A stretch of DNA of 7,472 nt. It comes from Bacteroidales bacterium (GTDB lineage Bacteria; Bacteroidota; Bacteroidia; Bacteroidales; Muribaculaceae). Position numbers and translations under genes: made by a program. The notes under the pieces were generated by a model. It was not told the origin of the DNA and made no database searches. It saw only the letters and a list, made by a program, of their open reading frames with translations. Numbering within the stretch: position 1 is the stretch's first letter; every line of letters starts with the position of its first letter. Location: the NCBI GenBank assembly GCA_004553095.1, contig SFMJ01000082.1, positions 1 to 7,472 on the forward strand, in the 5' to 3' direction. Shown piece after piece: positions 1-6,628 of this stretch.

Positions 1-1
1 G

Positions 2-592
2 TTATATTGTCAGGATAATATCTTTGTCGTGGGCAATACGGCGTAGGTTGAGGATGGCGTAGCGCATGCGACCGAGTGCAGTATTGATGCTTACACCGGT
101 GAGTTCAGCTATTTCCTTGAAGCTTAGACCTTGGTAATATCTCATTTTGAGGACCTCCTTCTGCAAATCGGGGAGCTCCTCGATAAGGTATTTGACATCA
201 GCGAAGATCTGATCGGTGATGATCACATCTTCGATAGTTTCCTCGCAAAGGTCACGACGATTGAGGATGTCGACTTCAGTGAGGTCGACACTTTGGAGGT
301 TTTCCGACTTTTCTTGGCGGTAATAATCTATGATAAGATTGTGGGCTATACGAGAAATCCAGGCGGGGAATTTACCATTTTCGGTATAACGTCCCTGTCG
401 GATAGTCATGATAGCCTTGACGAAAGTCTCTTGGAAGATATCATTGGCGACATCTTCGTTCTTGATGACCCGAAGTATGTAGCTATAAATGCGGTCTTGA
501 TGACGGCGGAGAAGGGTGTCGAACGCATCGTTGTTCCCTTCAGCATACTCTCTGACGAGCATTTCGTCAGTGAGGACAGAAGATTTTGCCAT
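2..592 (-). CDS. ECF-type RNA polymerase sigma factor (sigma-70 family)
   Basis: A complete 196-residue protein of the usual ECF sigma size, expected to bind core RNA polymerase and direct it to a specific promoter set. Region 2 covers about residues 22-95: a helical core (LLRRHQDRIYSYILR), an acidic DIFQETF stretch, then GKFPAWISRIAHN as in regions 2.3-2.4. A short acidic linker (about 96-130) replaces region 3. Region 4 covers about 134-186, with LPDLQKEVLKMRYYQGLSF followed by a helix-turn-helix at about 157-179 (EIAELTGVSINTALGRMR). The ATG start gives a normal N-terminus for the family. A promoter is predicted about 135 bp upstream, so it is transcribed apart from the ileS cluster. Its stop is at the window edge, so an adjacent anti-sigma gene cannot be judged. 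The family is clear; the regulon is unknown. Confidence 0.93.
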   Translation of the reverse strand: MAKSSVLTDEMLVREYAEGNNDAFDTLLRRHQDRIYSYILRVIKNEDVANDIFQETFVKAIMTIRQGRYTENGKFPAWISRIAHNLIIDYYRQEKSENLQSVDLTEVDILNRRDLCEETIEDVIITDQIFADVKYLIEELPDLQKEVLKMRYYQGLSFKEIAELTGVSINTALGRMRYAILNLRRIAHDKDIILTI

Positions 593-725
593 GCTTAATT
601 GTTGGTTTGATTTGAGTAAACGTGGGCTATAGGCAGGCTATTTTTAGGTTATACTTCAGATTGAATAGAGATGAGTAATAGGTAAAACGGAGCCGGGAAG
701 GCAAACGGAATACCGCATACGGACG

Positions 726-756
726 CAAAGTTACAATCAAAAAAGAGGAAAAGCAA
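726..756 (-). promoter_or_regulatory. Predicted Bacteroidetes-type promoter for the sigma factor gene
   Basis: On the minus strand, TAACTTTG (733 to 726) matches the Bacteroidetes -7 consensus TAnnTTTG exactly. A TTG (756 to 754) lies 20 bp upstream, where the -33 TTTG/TTG element is expected. Transcription would start near 719, giving a 5' leader of about 125 nt before the sigma factor ATG at 592. Upstream, the minus strand is T-rich (about 739-786), which may help as an UP-like element. The -7 match is direct observation; promoter activity is inferred. Confidence 0.65.
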
Positions 757-856
757 GAAAAAAAGCAAAAAATTTCAAAAAAAGATGGCAACGCATACAA
801 TAAAACGGAAAATTTTGCATAACAGAGAAGATGAAAGAGCGAGGGGGAGAAGAGGA

Positions 857-1150
857 CTACGGCATGGCGAGGAGATGTGAAGGAGAGTCGGGGCAGGATG
901 GCGAGTCGGTAATGAAAGGGGTTATGGTGATTGGGGCTTCGGCTTGGATGGTGAAAGGGGTCTCGGAGAGGCAGGGGGAGATAGAGATTGGAGATATGGG
1001 TATTTTATTGCCTCTTTTCAGGGAGAGGTATAAGTTGGAGATAGAGGAGAATCCCGGGGCTTCGAAGGCGAGTATAGCGGAGTGATGGTCTCGGGGGGAG
1101 TCAGAGCCGTTGTAGACAGATATGGCAGGAGCTATCAGAAAGAGTGGCAT
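857..1150 (-). CDS. Doubtful small hypothetical protein (97 aa)
   Basis: An ATG-started 97-codon frame begins 14 bp after the stop of the DUF4296 lipoprotein gene, on the same strand, a spacing that would fit an operon member. The N-terminus (MPLFLIAPAISVYNG) is mildly hydrophobic; the rest is rich in Ser, Pro and Ile, with stretches such as IPISPISISP. No domain or family is recognised. Many codons end in C, as in a real gene, but the whole stretch is pyrimidine-rich on this strand in all codon positions, so an open frame can arise by chance. It also contains TTA and TCA codons, which the neighbouring genes mostly avoid. I consider it more likely non-coding or a decayed gene than a functional one. 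Confidence 0.25.
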   Translation of the reverse strand: MPLFLIAPAISVYNGSDSPRDHHSAILAFEAPGFSSISNLYLSLKRGNKIPISPISISPCLSETPFTIQAEAPITITPFITDSPSCPDSPSHLLAMP

Positions 1151-1164
1151 AATAGAGCCTTCTT

Positions 1165-2064
1165 TTAATCTATTATTATGGATTTTTTGGAGACATTGCC
1201 GGGTATGAAGCCGGAGGGGTGGGAGGGGTATGGTCGGGAGGTTACGGAACCGGGAAGAGGATTTGTAGCGGGTGAAGAGGAGATTGAATCGTGACGTATG
1301 GGGCGACGACGAACCGGGGTTCGTGCAAATCGCTGGCCATTGATAGTTTGGTATTCGAGGGTGTCGAAGGGGAGGATTGTCAGTGAGATACTGTCAAGCC
1401 ATTGGGGTATACGGGCCTCATCGGTGAAAGCGAAATTGCCGAATACACGACTCACACGACGTGTGGAGTCGGTCTGGAAAGACAATTTGAAACGTTTGAC
1501 AGAGTTGTAATTGTGGAAGACGTAAGACTTCAAGCCATTCTCATACTCGACACCGAGGATTGCGGTTCCGAAGAAGAGTTCATTGGTACGCATCTTTAGT
1601 TGGAGACGTTCACCCGGTTTGACGCCGGAAGTAGGGATTGAGAACTCGATGGCATTCGAACCGGAATTGGGAGATACGAGAGCGAACCGGGGATAAGGCC
1701 AGATATCATTGGAAGAATCATCGGATGCCGGGGCAAGGCCGTCGAACTTATCACGGCGCTTTGCGATACGCATTTCGACCTTCTCGCAGACGTCATAATA
1801 CTTATCGGTGTTTCTGCCATACCAAGCCATGGTAGAATCGAACTCGGCACGCGACACGCCATGGTTGTCGAGCACATAATTTACGAGGAGTTCGCTACGG
1901 GGGTCGTTGGCAGAGAGCGAAGTTGTGCGGACGTAAGCTTCAGCGATCTGGATATCTGCAAGGATGGGAATCATCTCGCTGTCAGACAAGACGCCATCGG
2001 GGCGTTTGACGCAAGAGACGATCAACGCCAAGCAACACAAGAGGAAGAACTTACGGAATGCCAT
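1165..2064 (-). CDS. DUF4296 domain lipoprotein of unknown function
   Basis: A 299-residue predicted lipoprotein. The N-terminus is a type II signal peptide: MAFRK, a hydrophobic stretch, then the lipobox IVSC with Cys18 as the lipidated residue. Residues about 25-108 resemble the Bacteroidetes DUF4296 domain: LSDSEMIPILADIQIAEAY, then a helical region with NYVLDNHGVSRAEFDSTMAWY and a charged KVEMRIAKRRDKFD helix. Residues about 120-240 look beta-rich, and the last 50 or so are a Pro/Arg/Ser-rich tail that is probably disordered. It follows lspA by 49 bp on the same strand, so the peptidase and one of its likely substrates are probably co-transcribed. The protein should be anchored in the cell envelope. 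No function is known for this family; the DUF assignment is from sequence resemblance and gene order. Confidence 0.85.
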   Translation of the reverse strand: MAFRKFFLLCCLALIVSCVKRPDGVLSDSEMIPILADIQIAEAYVRTTSLSANDPRSELLVNYVLDNHGVSRAEFDSTMAWYGRNTDKYYDVCEKVEMRIAKRRDKFDGLAPASDDSSNDIWPYPRFALVSPNSGSNAIEFSIPTSGVKPGERLQLKMRTNELFFGTAILGVEYENGLKSYVFHNYNSVKRFKLSFQTDSTRRVSRVFGNFAFTDEARIPQWLDSISLTILPFDTLEYQTINGQRFARTPVRRRPIRHDSISSSPATNPLPGSVTSRPYPSHPSGFIPGNVSKKSIIID

Positions 2065-2091
2065 GATCGAATGAATTAAAGATGCTACTTA

Positions 2092-2143
2092 GAGTCGCTA
2101 CTTGTGGGAGTCGCTACTTGGAGTCGGACTTTGAGTCGGACTT
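2092..2143. repeat. Short tandem repeats spanning the lspA stop codon
   Basis: On the plus strand, GAGTCGGACTT occurs at 2121-2131 and 2133-2143, and GAGTCGCTACTTG at 2092-2104 and 2108-2120. Read on the minus strand, the first pair encodes the SDSK-SDSK end of LspA. The next unit carries the variant AAGTAGCGACTC, whose TAG is the lspA stop (2116 to 2114). The array continues into the gap before the DUF4296 gene. It looks like a decaying slippage array. Confidence 0.8.
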
Positions 2144-2845
2144 ATGGAAGAGTCGTTTCAATTTATTATCTGCCAGGGAGAAAGCGAGTTGCATATTAGA
2201 ATTATAGAAAAAGAGCATCAGCGCGAGTCCGACGCAAATAGAGGCATCGGCGACGTTGAAGATATATGCAAAGAACTCGAAATAAGAACCGCCGACGAAA
2301 GGCACCCACTCAGGCCAATAGAAATCGAAGAAAGGGAAATAGAACATATCCACTACCCTACCTTCGAACCAATTGGCATACCCTCCGGCATCGGGGCAAA
2401 GAGAAGCCACCTGCGGGGGGAAAGGGGCATCGAAAATCACGCCATAGAAAATGCAATCGAAGATATTGCCGGCAGCGCCGGCAGTGATCATGGCGAGAGC
2501 GATAACGAATCCGGATCGGAGTTCGGTGTGAGCGATAGCCTTACGGAGGCACCATATCAGACCGGCGACAGCAACGATACGACCGAACGTAAGGAGGAGT
2601 TTATTCCAGAGTTCGAGGCCGAAAGCCATGCCATTATTTTCGATGAAACGGAGGTGGAACCAAGAGCAGATCTCATAATCCTCGCCGAGATAGAAATGGG
2701 TTTTGACCCAGATCTTGATGACTTGGTCAGCCACGAGGAGAAGAATGATTACAGCGGCGGCAATCCATCCGAGATAATGGCGTAACGCCGAGGGAACGGA
2801 TCCTTCGGCGTCACGCTTATCGATAGAAGAAATAGAATCAGACAT
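2114..2845 (-). CDS. lspA: Lipoprotein signal peptidase (signal peptidase II)
   Basis: An inner-membrane aspartyl protease that cleaves the signal peptide from prolipoproteins after the cysteine is lipidated. From the ATG at 2845 it has 243 residues, longer than the usual 160-170 but typical of the longer Bacteroidetes form. Transmembrane segments lie near residues 26-46, 84-102, 112-128 and 190-214. Conserved motifs are DQVIK (40-44), ENNGMAFG (69-76), GNIFD with catalytic Asp130, and FNVAD with catalytic Asp200. The catalytic pair is separated by 70 residues because of an extra periplasmic loop at about 136-190. A TTG at 2905 in the same frame would add 20 residues and overlap the ileS stop, but MSDSISSIDKR at 2845 is a more normal start. 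The C-terminus is a short KSDSKSDSK repeat tail. Confidence 0.93.
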   Translation of the reverse strand: MSDSISSIDKRDAEGSVPSALRHYLGWIAAAVIILLLVADQVIKIWVKTHFYLGEDYEICSWFHLRFIENNGMAFGLELWNKLLLTFGRIVAVAGLIWCLRKAIAHTELRSGFVIALAMITAGAAGNIFDCIFYGVIFDAPFPPQVASLCPDAGGYANWFEGRVVDMFYFPFFDFYWPEWVPFVGGSYFEFFAYIFNVADASICVGLALMLFFYNSNMQLAFSLADNKLKRLFHKSDSKSDSK

Positions 2846-2901
2846 AATCGCAAAAAAATTATCGCGAATCAGTGTAACATAAGAGATGGAGAATAGATGT
2901 A

Positions 2902-5900
2902 TCAACGCTTAACGCGGACCAAGATCTTCTCACCATCGACATCGAGTTCGACCACATCATCGCCGGTGAGATCATCGGCGAAAGAGATTTCAGTGGCGAG
3001 CACTTGCGTAGCGATATAATCGCCGAAAGCCTCGACGGCAGCTTGCACAGAGGGTGTCGGAGTTAGAGTAACGCTAACGCGGTCGGTTATTTCGAAATCG
3101 GAAGCCTTACGGATATTCTGGATACGGTTGATAAGTTCGCGCGCCATACCCTCATTTTTGAGTTCGGGGGTGATGGTGACATCGAGAGCGACAGTGACAT
3201 TGCCCTCATTAGAAACGAGCCAACCGGGGATATCTTCCGGGATCACCTCGACATCATCGAGAGTCACGACGGGCTCACCGGGGAGGTCGACGAACTTGAA
3301 CTCGCCGGTCTTTTCGAGCGAAGCGATATCCTTCTGCGACATAGCGGTGATGGCCTTGCCGAGATCCTTCATGATCTTTCCATACTTGGGGCCGAGTTTT
3401 TTGAAGTCAGCCTTGACACGCTTCACGAGCCCCGACTCCTCATTATCTACGAGTTTGATTGACTTCACGTTGACCTCATCGAGAATGATATCCTTGACAG
3501 CCTCGAACGAACGGCGTTGCTCCTCATCTACGACAGGGATCGAGAGAGTGGAGAGGGGCTGACGCACCTTGATATTGACCTTACGACGGAGAGCGAGGAC
3601 ATTGGATGTAGCCACCTGAGCGAGGTTCATGCTACGTTCGAGAGCAGGATCGATAGCATCGGCATGGACCTTTGGGAAATCGGCGAGATGGACAGAAACA
3701 TACTCACCCTCGGGGAGCGAAGGAGCCATCAAGTCGGCGTAGAGTTTATCAGAATAGAACGGCGAGAAAGGAGCCATGAGGAGGGCAACAGTCTTGAGAC
3801 ACTCGAAGAGGGTCTGATAAGCAGCGAGCTTATCCTCAGCGGCGCCATTCGACCAGAAGCGTTTACGATTGAGGCGGACATACCAGTTGGAGAGGTGATC
3901 ATTGACGAAAGACTCGATGGCACGAGCCGCCTTGGTGGGTTCATAATCGTCGAGAGCCTCCTCGACTTCGCGGATCAGCGAATTGAGGAGCGAAAGGATC
4001 CAGCGGTCGATATCGGGGCGCTTGGCGAGGTCGACAGCCGGTTCGGCGCCGGTAAATCCATCGACATTTGCATAGAGGGCGAAGAACTTATAGGTGTTGT
4101 AGAGGGTAGAGAAGAGTTTACGGCTCACCTCCTCAACGCCGGCTTCGTCATACTTCAGATTATCCCAAGGAGCGGAGTTCGAGATCATGTACCAGCGGAC
4201 GGGGTCGATGCCGAAACGCTCGATATTTCCGAACGGGTCGATGGCATTTCCCAGACGCTTGGACATCTTATTGCCGAACTTATCGAGCACGAGGCCATTA
4301 GAGATTACTGCCTTATAAGCGACAGAATCGAAGACCATAGTAGCGATGGCATGGAGCGTAAAGAACCAGCCACGAGTCTGGTCTACACCCTCGGCGATGA
4401 AATCGGCGGGATATACCTCACCCGAATCGAGGAGTTCCTTATTCTCGAAGGGATAATGGATCTGAGCGTAAGGCATGGCACCGGAATCGAACCAAACGTC
4501 GATCAGGTCAGTTTCACGCTTCATAGGATTGCCCGACTTGGAGACGAGGATGATATTGTCGACGTAAGGACGGTGGATGTCGATACGGTTGTAATTTTCA
4601 GCTGAAAAATCGCCTGGCACGAAACCCTTATCCTTGAGGGGATTGGAAGACATGAAGCCCTTGGCTACAGACTCCTCGATGAGGTCGAAGAGTTGCTGAT
4701 AACTTTCGATGATGATCTCCTCGCGGCCATCCTCGGTTCGCCAGATTGGGAGAGGAGTACCCCAATAGCGAGAGCGGGAGAGGTTCCAATCCTGAACATT
4801 TTCGAGCCACTTGCCGAAACGGCCTGTTCCGGTTGCAGTCGGTTTCCACTTGATAGTCTCATTGAGTTCGAGGAGGCGATTGCGAGCCATAGGAGTTCGG
4901 ATGAACCAGCTATCGAGGGGATAATAGAGCACGGGCTTATCGGTGCGCCAGCAGTGGGGGTAATTGTGGACATGCTTCTCAGTTCGGAACGCCTTGCTAT
5001 CCTTCTTGAGGGCGATGCAGAGGTCGACATTGAGGTCATCGTCGGCGAGAGCAGCAGCCTCATCATAGCGGCCATCCTTGGTGTATCGAGGATCGTAAGC
5101 ATTCTTGACAAAACGGCCGGCATACTCACTATATGCCTCCTTATTGACGCAAGCATCGACAAAAGGCAGGGCGAGATCCTCGAAGAGATAGAACTTACCG
5201 GTGAGGTCGACCATAGGACGAGTTTCCCCCTTGCTATTGATCATAAACAGGGACGGGATAGAAGCGGCCTTAGCCACTTTGGCGTCGTCGGCACCGAAAG
5301 TAGGTGCGATATGCACGATACCGGTACCATCTTCGGTGGTGACATAATCGCCGGGGATAACGCGGAAAGCGCACTCCGAGATTTCGACGAACGAATCATT
5401 GGCGACCTTATAAACCTTATCGGGATGAGCAGCGGCATACTCCTTGACATAGTCCGGAGCGAACTCATCGACGCGTTCGGTGGGTTTGACCCAAGGCATA
5501 AGTTGCTTATAATGCATGCCGACGAGTTGCTCGCCGGTCCATCGGCCTACGATCTGATAAGGCACGAGTTTATCGCCGGGCTTATACTCCTCGAGGGCAA
5601 CCTTATCGGCATCCTTCTTGAAATAAGCGGGGAGGAGCACCTCGGCGAGAACTACGGTGATTTTCTCGCCGGTGTATGGATTGAAAGTACGGACTGCGAC
5701 ATAATCGAACTTGGGGCCGACGCAGAGTGCGGTGTTCGAGGGGAGAGTCCATGGTGTTGTGGTCCAAGCCATAAAACAGGGGCGCCCCCATCCCTGCATT
5801 TCGGGCTTTGGGTCGACGATGTCGAAGAGTACAGTAGCAGTAAGGTCCTTGACATCGCGGTAGCAACCGGGCTGGTTGAGCTCATGCGAGCTGAGGCCTG

Positions 5901-6465
5901 TTCCGGCAGCGGGAGAATATGGTTGGATGGTATAACCCTTATAGAGGAAACCCTTCTTATAGAGTTGGGCGAGGAGCCACCACACAGACTCGATATAACG
6001 ATTATCGTAAGTGATATAAGGATTTTCGAGATCGACCCAATAACCCATCTTATGTGTAAGGTCGGTCCACTCCTTAGTATACTTCATGACCTCGCGGCGG
6101 CAAGCGGCGTTATACTCATCGACAGAAATCTTCTTGCCTATATCCTCCTTATTAATACCCAAAGTTTTTTCGACGCCGAGTTCGACGGGGAGACCATGAG
6201 TATCCCAGCCGGCTTTGCGTTTTACATGGAAACCCTTCATGGTCTTGTAACGGCAGACGATATCCTTGATGGTACGCGCCATGACATGGTGGATTCCGGG
6301 CATACCATTGGCAGAAGGGGGACCTTCATAAAAAACGAAAGATGGGCAACCTTCGCGCTCCTTCATAGAGCGTTCGAACAGCGAGTGAGCATCCCAGACC
6401 TCGAGCATCTCCTTATTGATGTCAGAGAGGTTTAGTTGTTTGCTATATTCCTTGAAATGTTTCAT
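2902..6465 (-). CDS. ileS: Isoleucyl-tRNA synthetase, IleRS2-like
   Basis: A complete 1187-residue class I aminoacyl-tRNA synthetase that charges tRNA-Ile with isoleucine in the cytoplasm. The ATP-binding signature lies in PSANGMPGIHH, where GIHH (residues 57-60) replaces the usual HIGH. AGWDTHGLPVE follows at about 85-95. The editing domain spans roughly 210-400, with WTTTPWTLPSNTAL near 233-246 and GTGIVHIAPTFGADD near 379-393. The catalytic domain resumes with NLSRSRYWGTPLPIW (about 560-574), DVWFDSG (about 655-661) and the KMSKR loop (about 732-736). The anticodon-binding helical domain runs from about 815 to 970, followed by a long C-terminal part without the Cys-Cys zinc site of E. coli IleRS. 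Length, motif form and tail indicate the eukaryote-like IleRS2 type. It lies 42 bp after an upstream gene and 56 bp before lspA, probably in one operon. No Shine-Dalgarno sequence is visible, as usual in Bacteroidetes. Confidence 0.98.
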   Translation of the reverse strand: MKHFKEYSKQLNLSDINKEMLEVWDAHSLFERSMKEREGCPSFVFYEGPPSANGMPGIHHVMARTIKDIVCRYKTMKGFHVKRKAGWDTHGLPVELGVEKTLGINKEDIGKKISVDEYNAACRREVMKYTKEWTDLTHKMGYWVDLENPYITYDNRYIESVWWLLAQLYKKGFLYKGYTIQPYSPAAGTGLSSHELNQPGCYRDVKDLTATVLFDIVDPKPEMQGWGRPCFMAWTTTPWTLPSNTALCVGPKFDYVAVRTFNPYTGEKITVVLAEVLLPAYFKKDADKVALEEYKPGDKLVPYQIVGRWTGEQLVGMHYKQLMPWVKPTERVDEFAPDYVKEYAAAHPDKVYKVANDSFVEISECAFRVIPGDYVTTEDGTGIVHIAPTFGADDAKVAKAASIPSLFMINSKGETRPMVDLTGKFYLFEDLALPFVDACVNKEAYSEYAGRFVKNAYDPRYTKDGRYDEAAALADDDLNVDLCIALKKDSKAFRTEKHVHNYPHCWRTDKPVLYYPLDSWFIRTPMARNRLLELNETIKWKPTATGTGRFGKWLENVQDWNLSRSRYWGTPLPIWRTEDGREEIIIESYQQLFDLIEESVAKGFMSSNPLKDKGFVPGDFSAENYNRIDIHRPYVDNIILVSKSGNPMKRETDLIDVWFDSGAMPYAQIHYPFENKELLDSGEVYPADFIAEGVDQTRGWFFTLHAIATMVFDSVAYKAVISNGLVLDKFGNKMSKRLGNAIDPFGNIERFGIDPVRWYMISNSAPWDNLKYDEAGVEEVSRKLFSTLYNTYKFFALYANVDGFTGAEPAVDLAKRPDIDRWILSLLNSLIREVEEALDDYEPTKAARAIESFVNDHLSNWYVRLNRKRFWSNGAAEDKLAAYQTLFECLKTVALLMAPFSPFYSDKLYADLMAPSLPEGEYVSVHLADFPKVHADAIDPALERSMNLAQVATSNVLALRRKVNIKVRQPLSTLSIPVVDEEQRRSFEAVKDIILDEVNVKSIKLVDNEESGLVKRVKADFKKLGPKYGKIMKDLGKAITAMSQKDIASLEKTGEFKFVDLPGEPVVTLDDVEVIPEDIPGWLVSNEGNVTVALDVTITPELKNEGMARELINRIQNIRKASDFEITDRVSVTLTPTPSVQAAVEAFGDYIATQVLATEISFADDLTGDDVVELDVDGEKILVRVKR

Positions 6466-6507
6466 AAAATGGAGGATATGAATAAGATATAAAGAGGGGG
6501 TATTATA

Positions 6508-6606
6508 TTACATTTTAGCACCCTTGGCACCTTTGGCACCCTTAGTGCCTCCGCCGAGGGTGAAGATATTTCGATCGTAGGTAAATGTCTTTCGATCGAT
6601 GGCACG
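6508..6606 (-). CDS. C-terminal fragment of an unidentified Bacteroidales protein
   Basis: On the minus strand an open frame ends at a TAA (6510 to 6508), 42 bp before ileS. Its last 33 residues include two back-to-back heptads, IDRKTFT and YDRNIFT, then LGGGT and three copies of KGA ending in KM. The ordered repeats and the operon-like spacing suggest a real gene end rather than chance. The frame can be read a little further upstream (AAACGCAAACGT, giving KRKR), but there the opposite strand already reads as the ABC-F gene. The rest of the gene is therefore missing at the junction. I do not recognise the protein. The Lys/Gly-rich tail could bind nucleic acid, but this is speculation. Confidence 0.55.
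   Translation of the reverse strand, partial: RAIDRKTFTYDRNIFTLGGGTKGAKGAKGAKM
6514..6540. repeat. Three 9-bp tandem units encoding Gly-Ala-Lys
   Basis: Plus-strand units TTTAGCACC (6514-6522), CTTGGCACC (6523-6531) and TTTGGCACC (6532-6540) are near-identical 9-mers. On the minus strand each reads Gly-Ala-Lys, giving the basic tail of the protein fragment that ends at 6508. Confidence 0.8.
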
Positions 6607-6628
6607 TTTGCGTTTGAGGGCAACGGCG
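6590..6628. other. Probable junction between Bacteroidales and Firmicutes DNA
   Basis: Left of this zone the minus strand carries the Bacteroidales gene end and ileS. Right of it the plus strand carries an ABC-F gene missing its first several hundred codons. Both genes are truncated facing each other at this point. The palindromic word CGATCGAT at 6593-6600 sits at the edge. A chimeric assembly join is the simplest explanation; a real rearrangement is the alternative. Confidence 0.7.

Larger units (their letters stand above)
593..1164. other. 572-bp stretch between genes with no recognised gene
   Basis: Positions 593-725 are the leader of the sigma factor transcript; I see no stable hairpin in it. 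Positions 726-756 hold its promoter, inside an A-rich (plus strand) tract running to about 795. From about 835 to 1150 the plus strand becomes markedly purine-rich, with many GGGAGA, GGGG and GGAGA runs. The only candidate gene there is the doubtful small minus-strand ORF listed separately. No tRNA, convincing intrinsic terminator or mobile element end was seen. Confidence 0.6.

Noticed and set aside
1011..1028. Small hairpin CCTCT...AGAGG in the 593-1164 stretch
   Set aside because: A 5-bp stem without a following T run in either direction; not a credible terminator.
831..1085. 84-codon plus-strand frame in the purine-rich stretch
   Set aside because: Gly/Glu/Met-rich low-complexity product from G/A-rich DNA, overlapping the minus-strand frame, with no family resemblance.
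2846..2905. TTG-started N-terminal extension of LspA (20 residues)
   Set aside because: It would start inside the ileS stop region and adds residues not typical of the family; the ATG at 2845 gives a normal cytoplasmic N-terminus.
4693..6435. 580-codon plus-strand open frame opposite ileS, and the 362-codon one at 3517-4605
   Set aside because: They mirror the ileS codons in register, have no recognisable domain or ribosome binding site, and are explained by avoidance of TTA, CTA and TCA in ileS.
6572..6600. Two CGATCG palindromes 21 bp apart as an operator or attachment site
   Set aside because: They fall 7 codons apart and are explained by the repeated Asp-Arg codons in the IDRKTFT/YDRNIFT heptads; no integrase or repressor gene is near.
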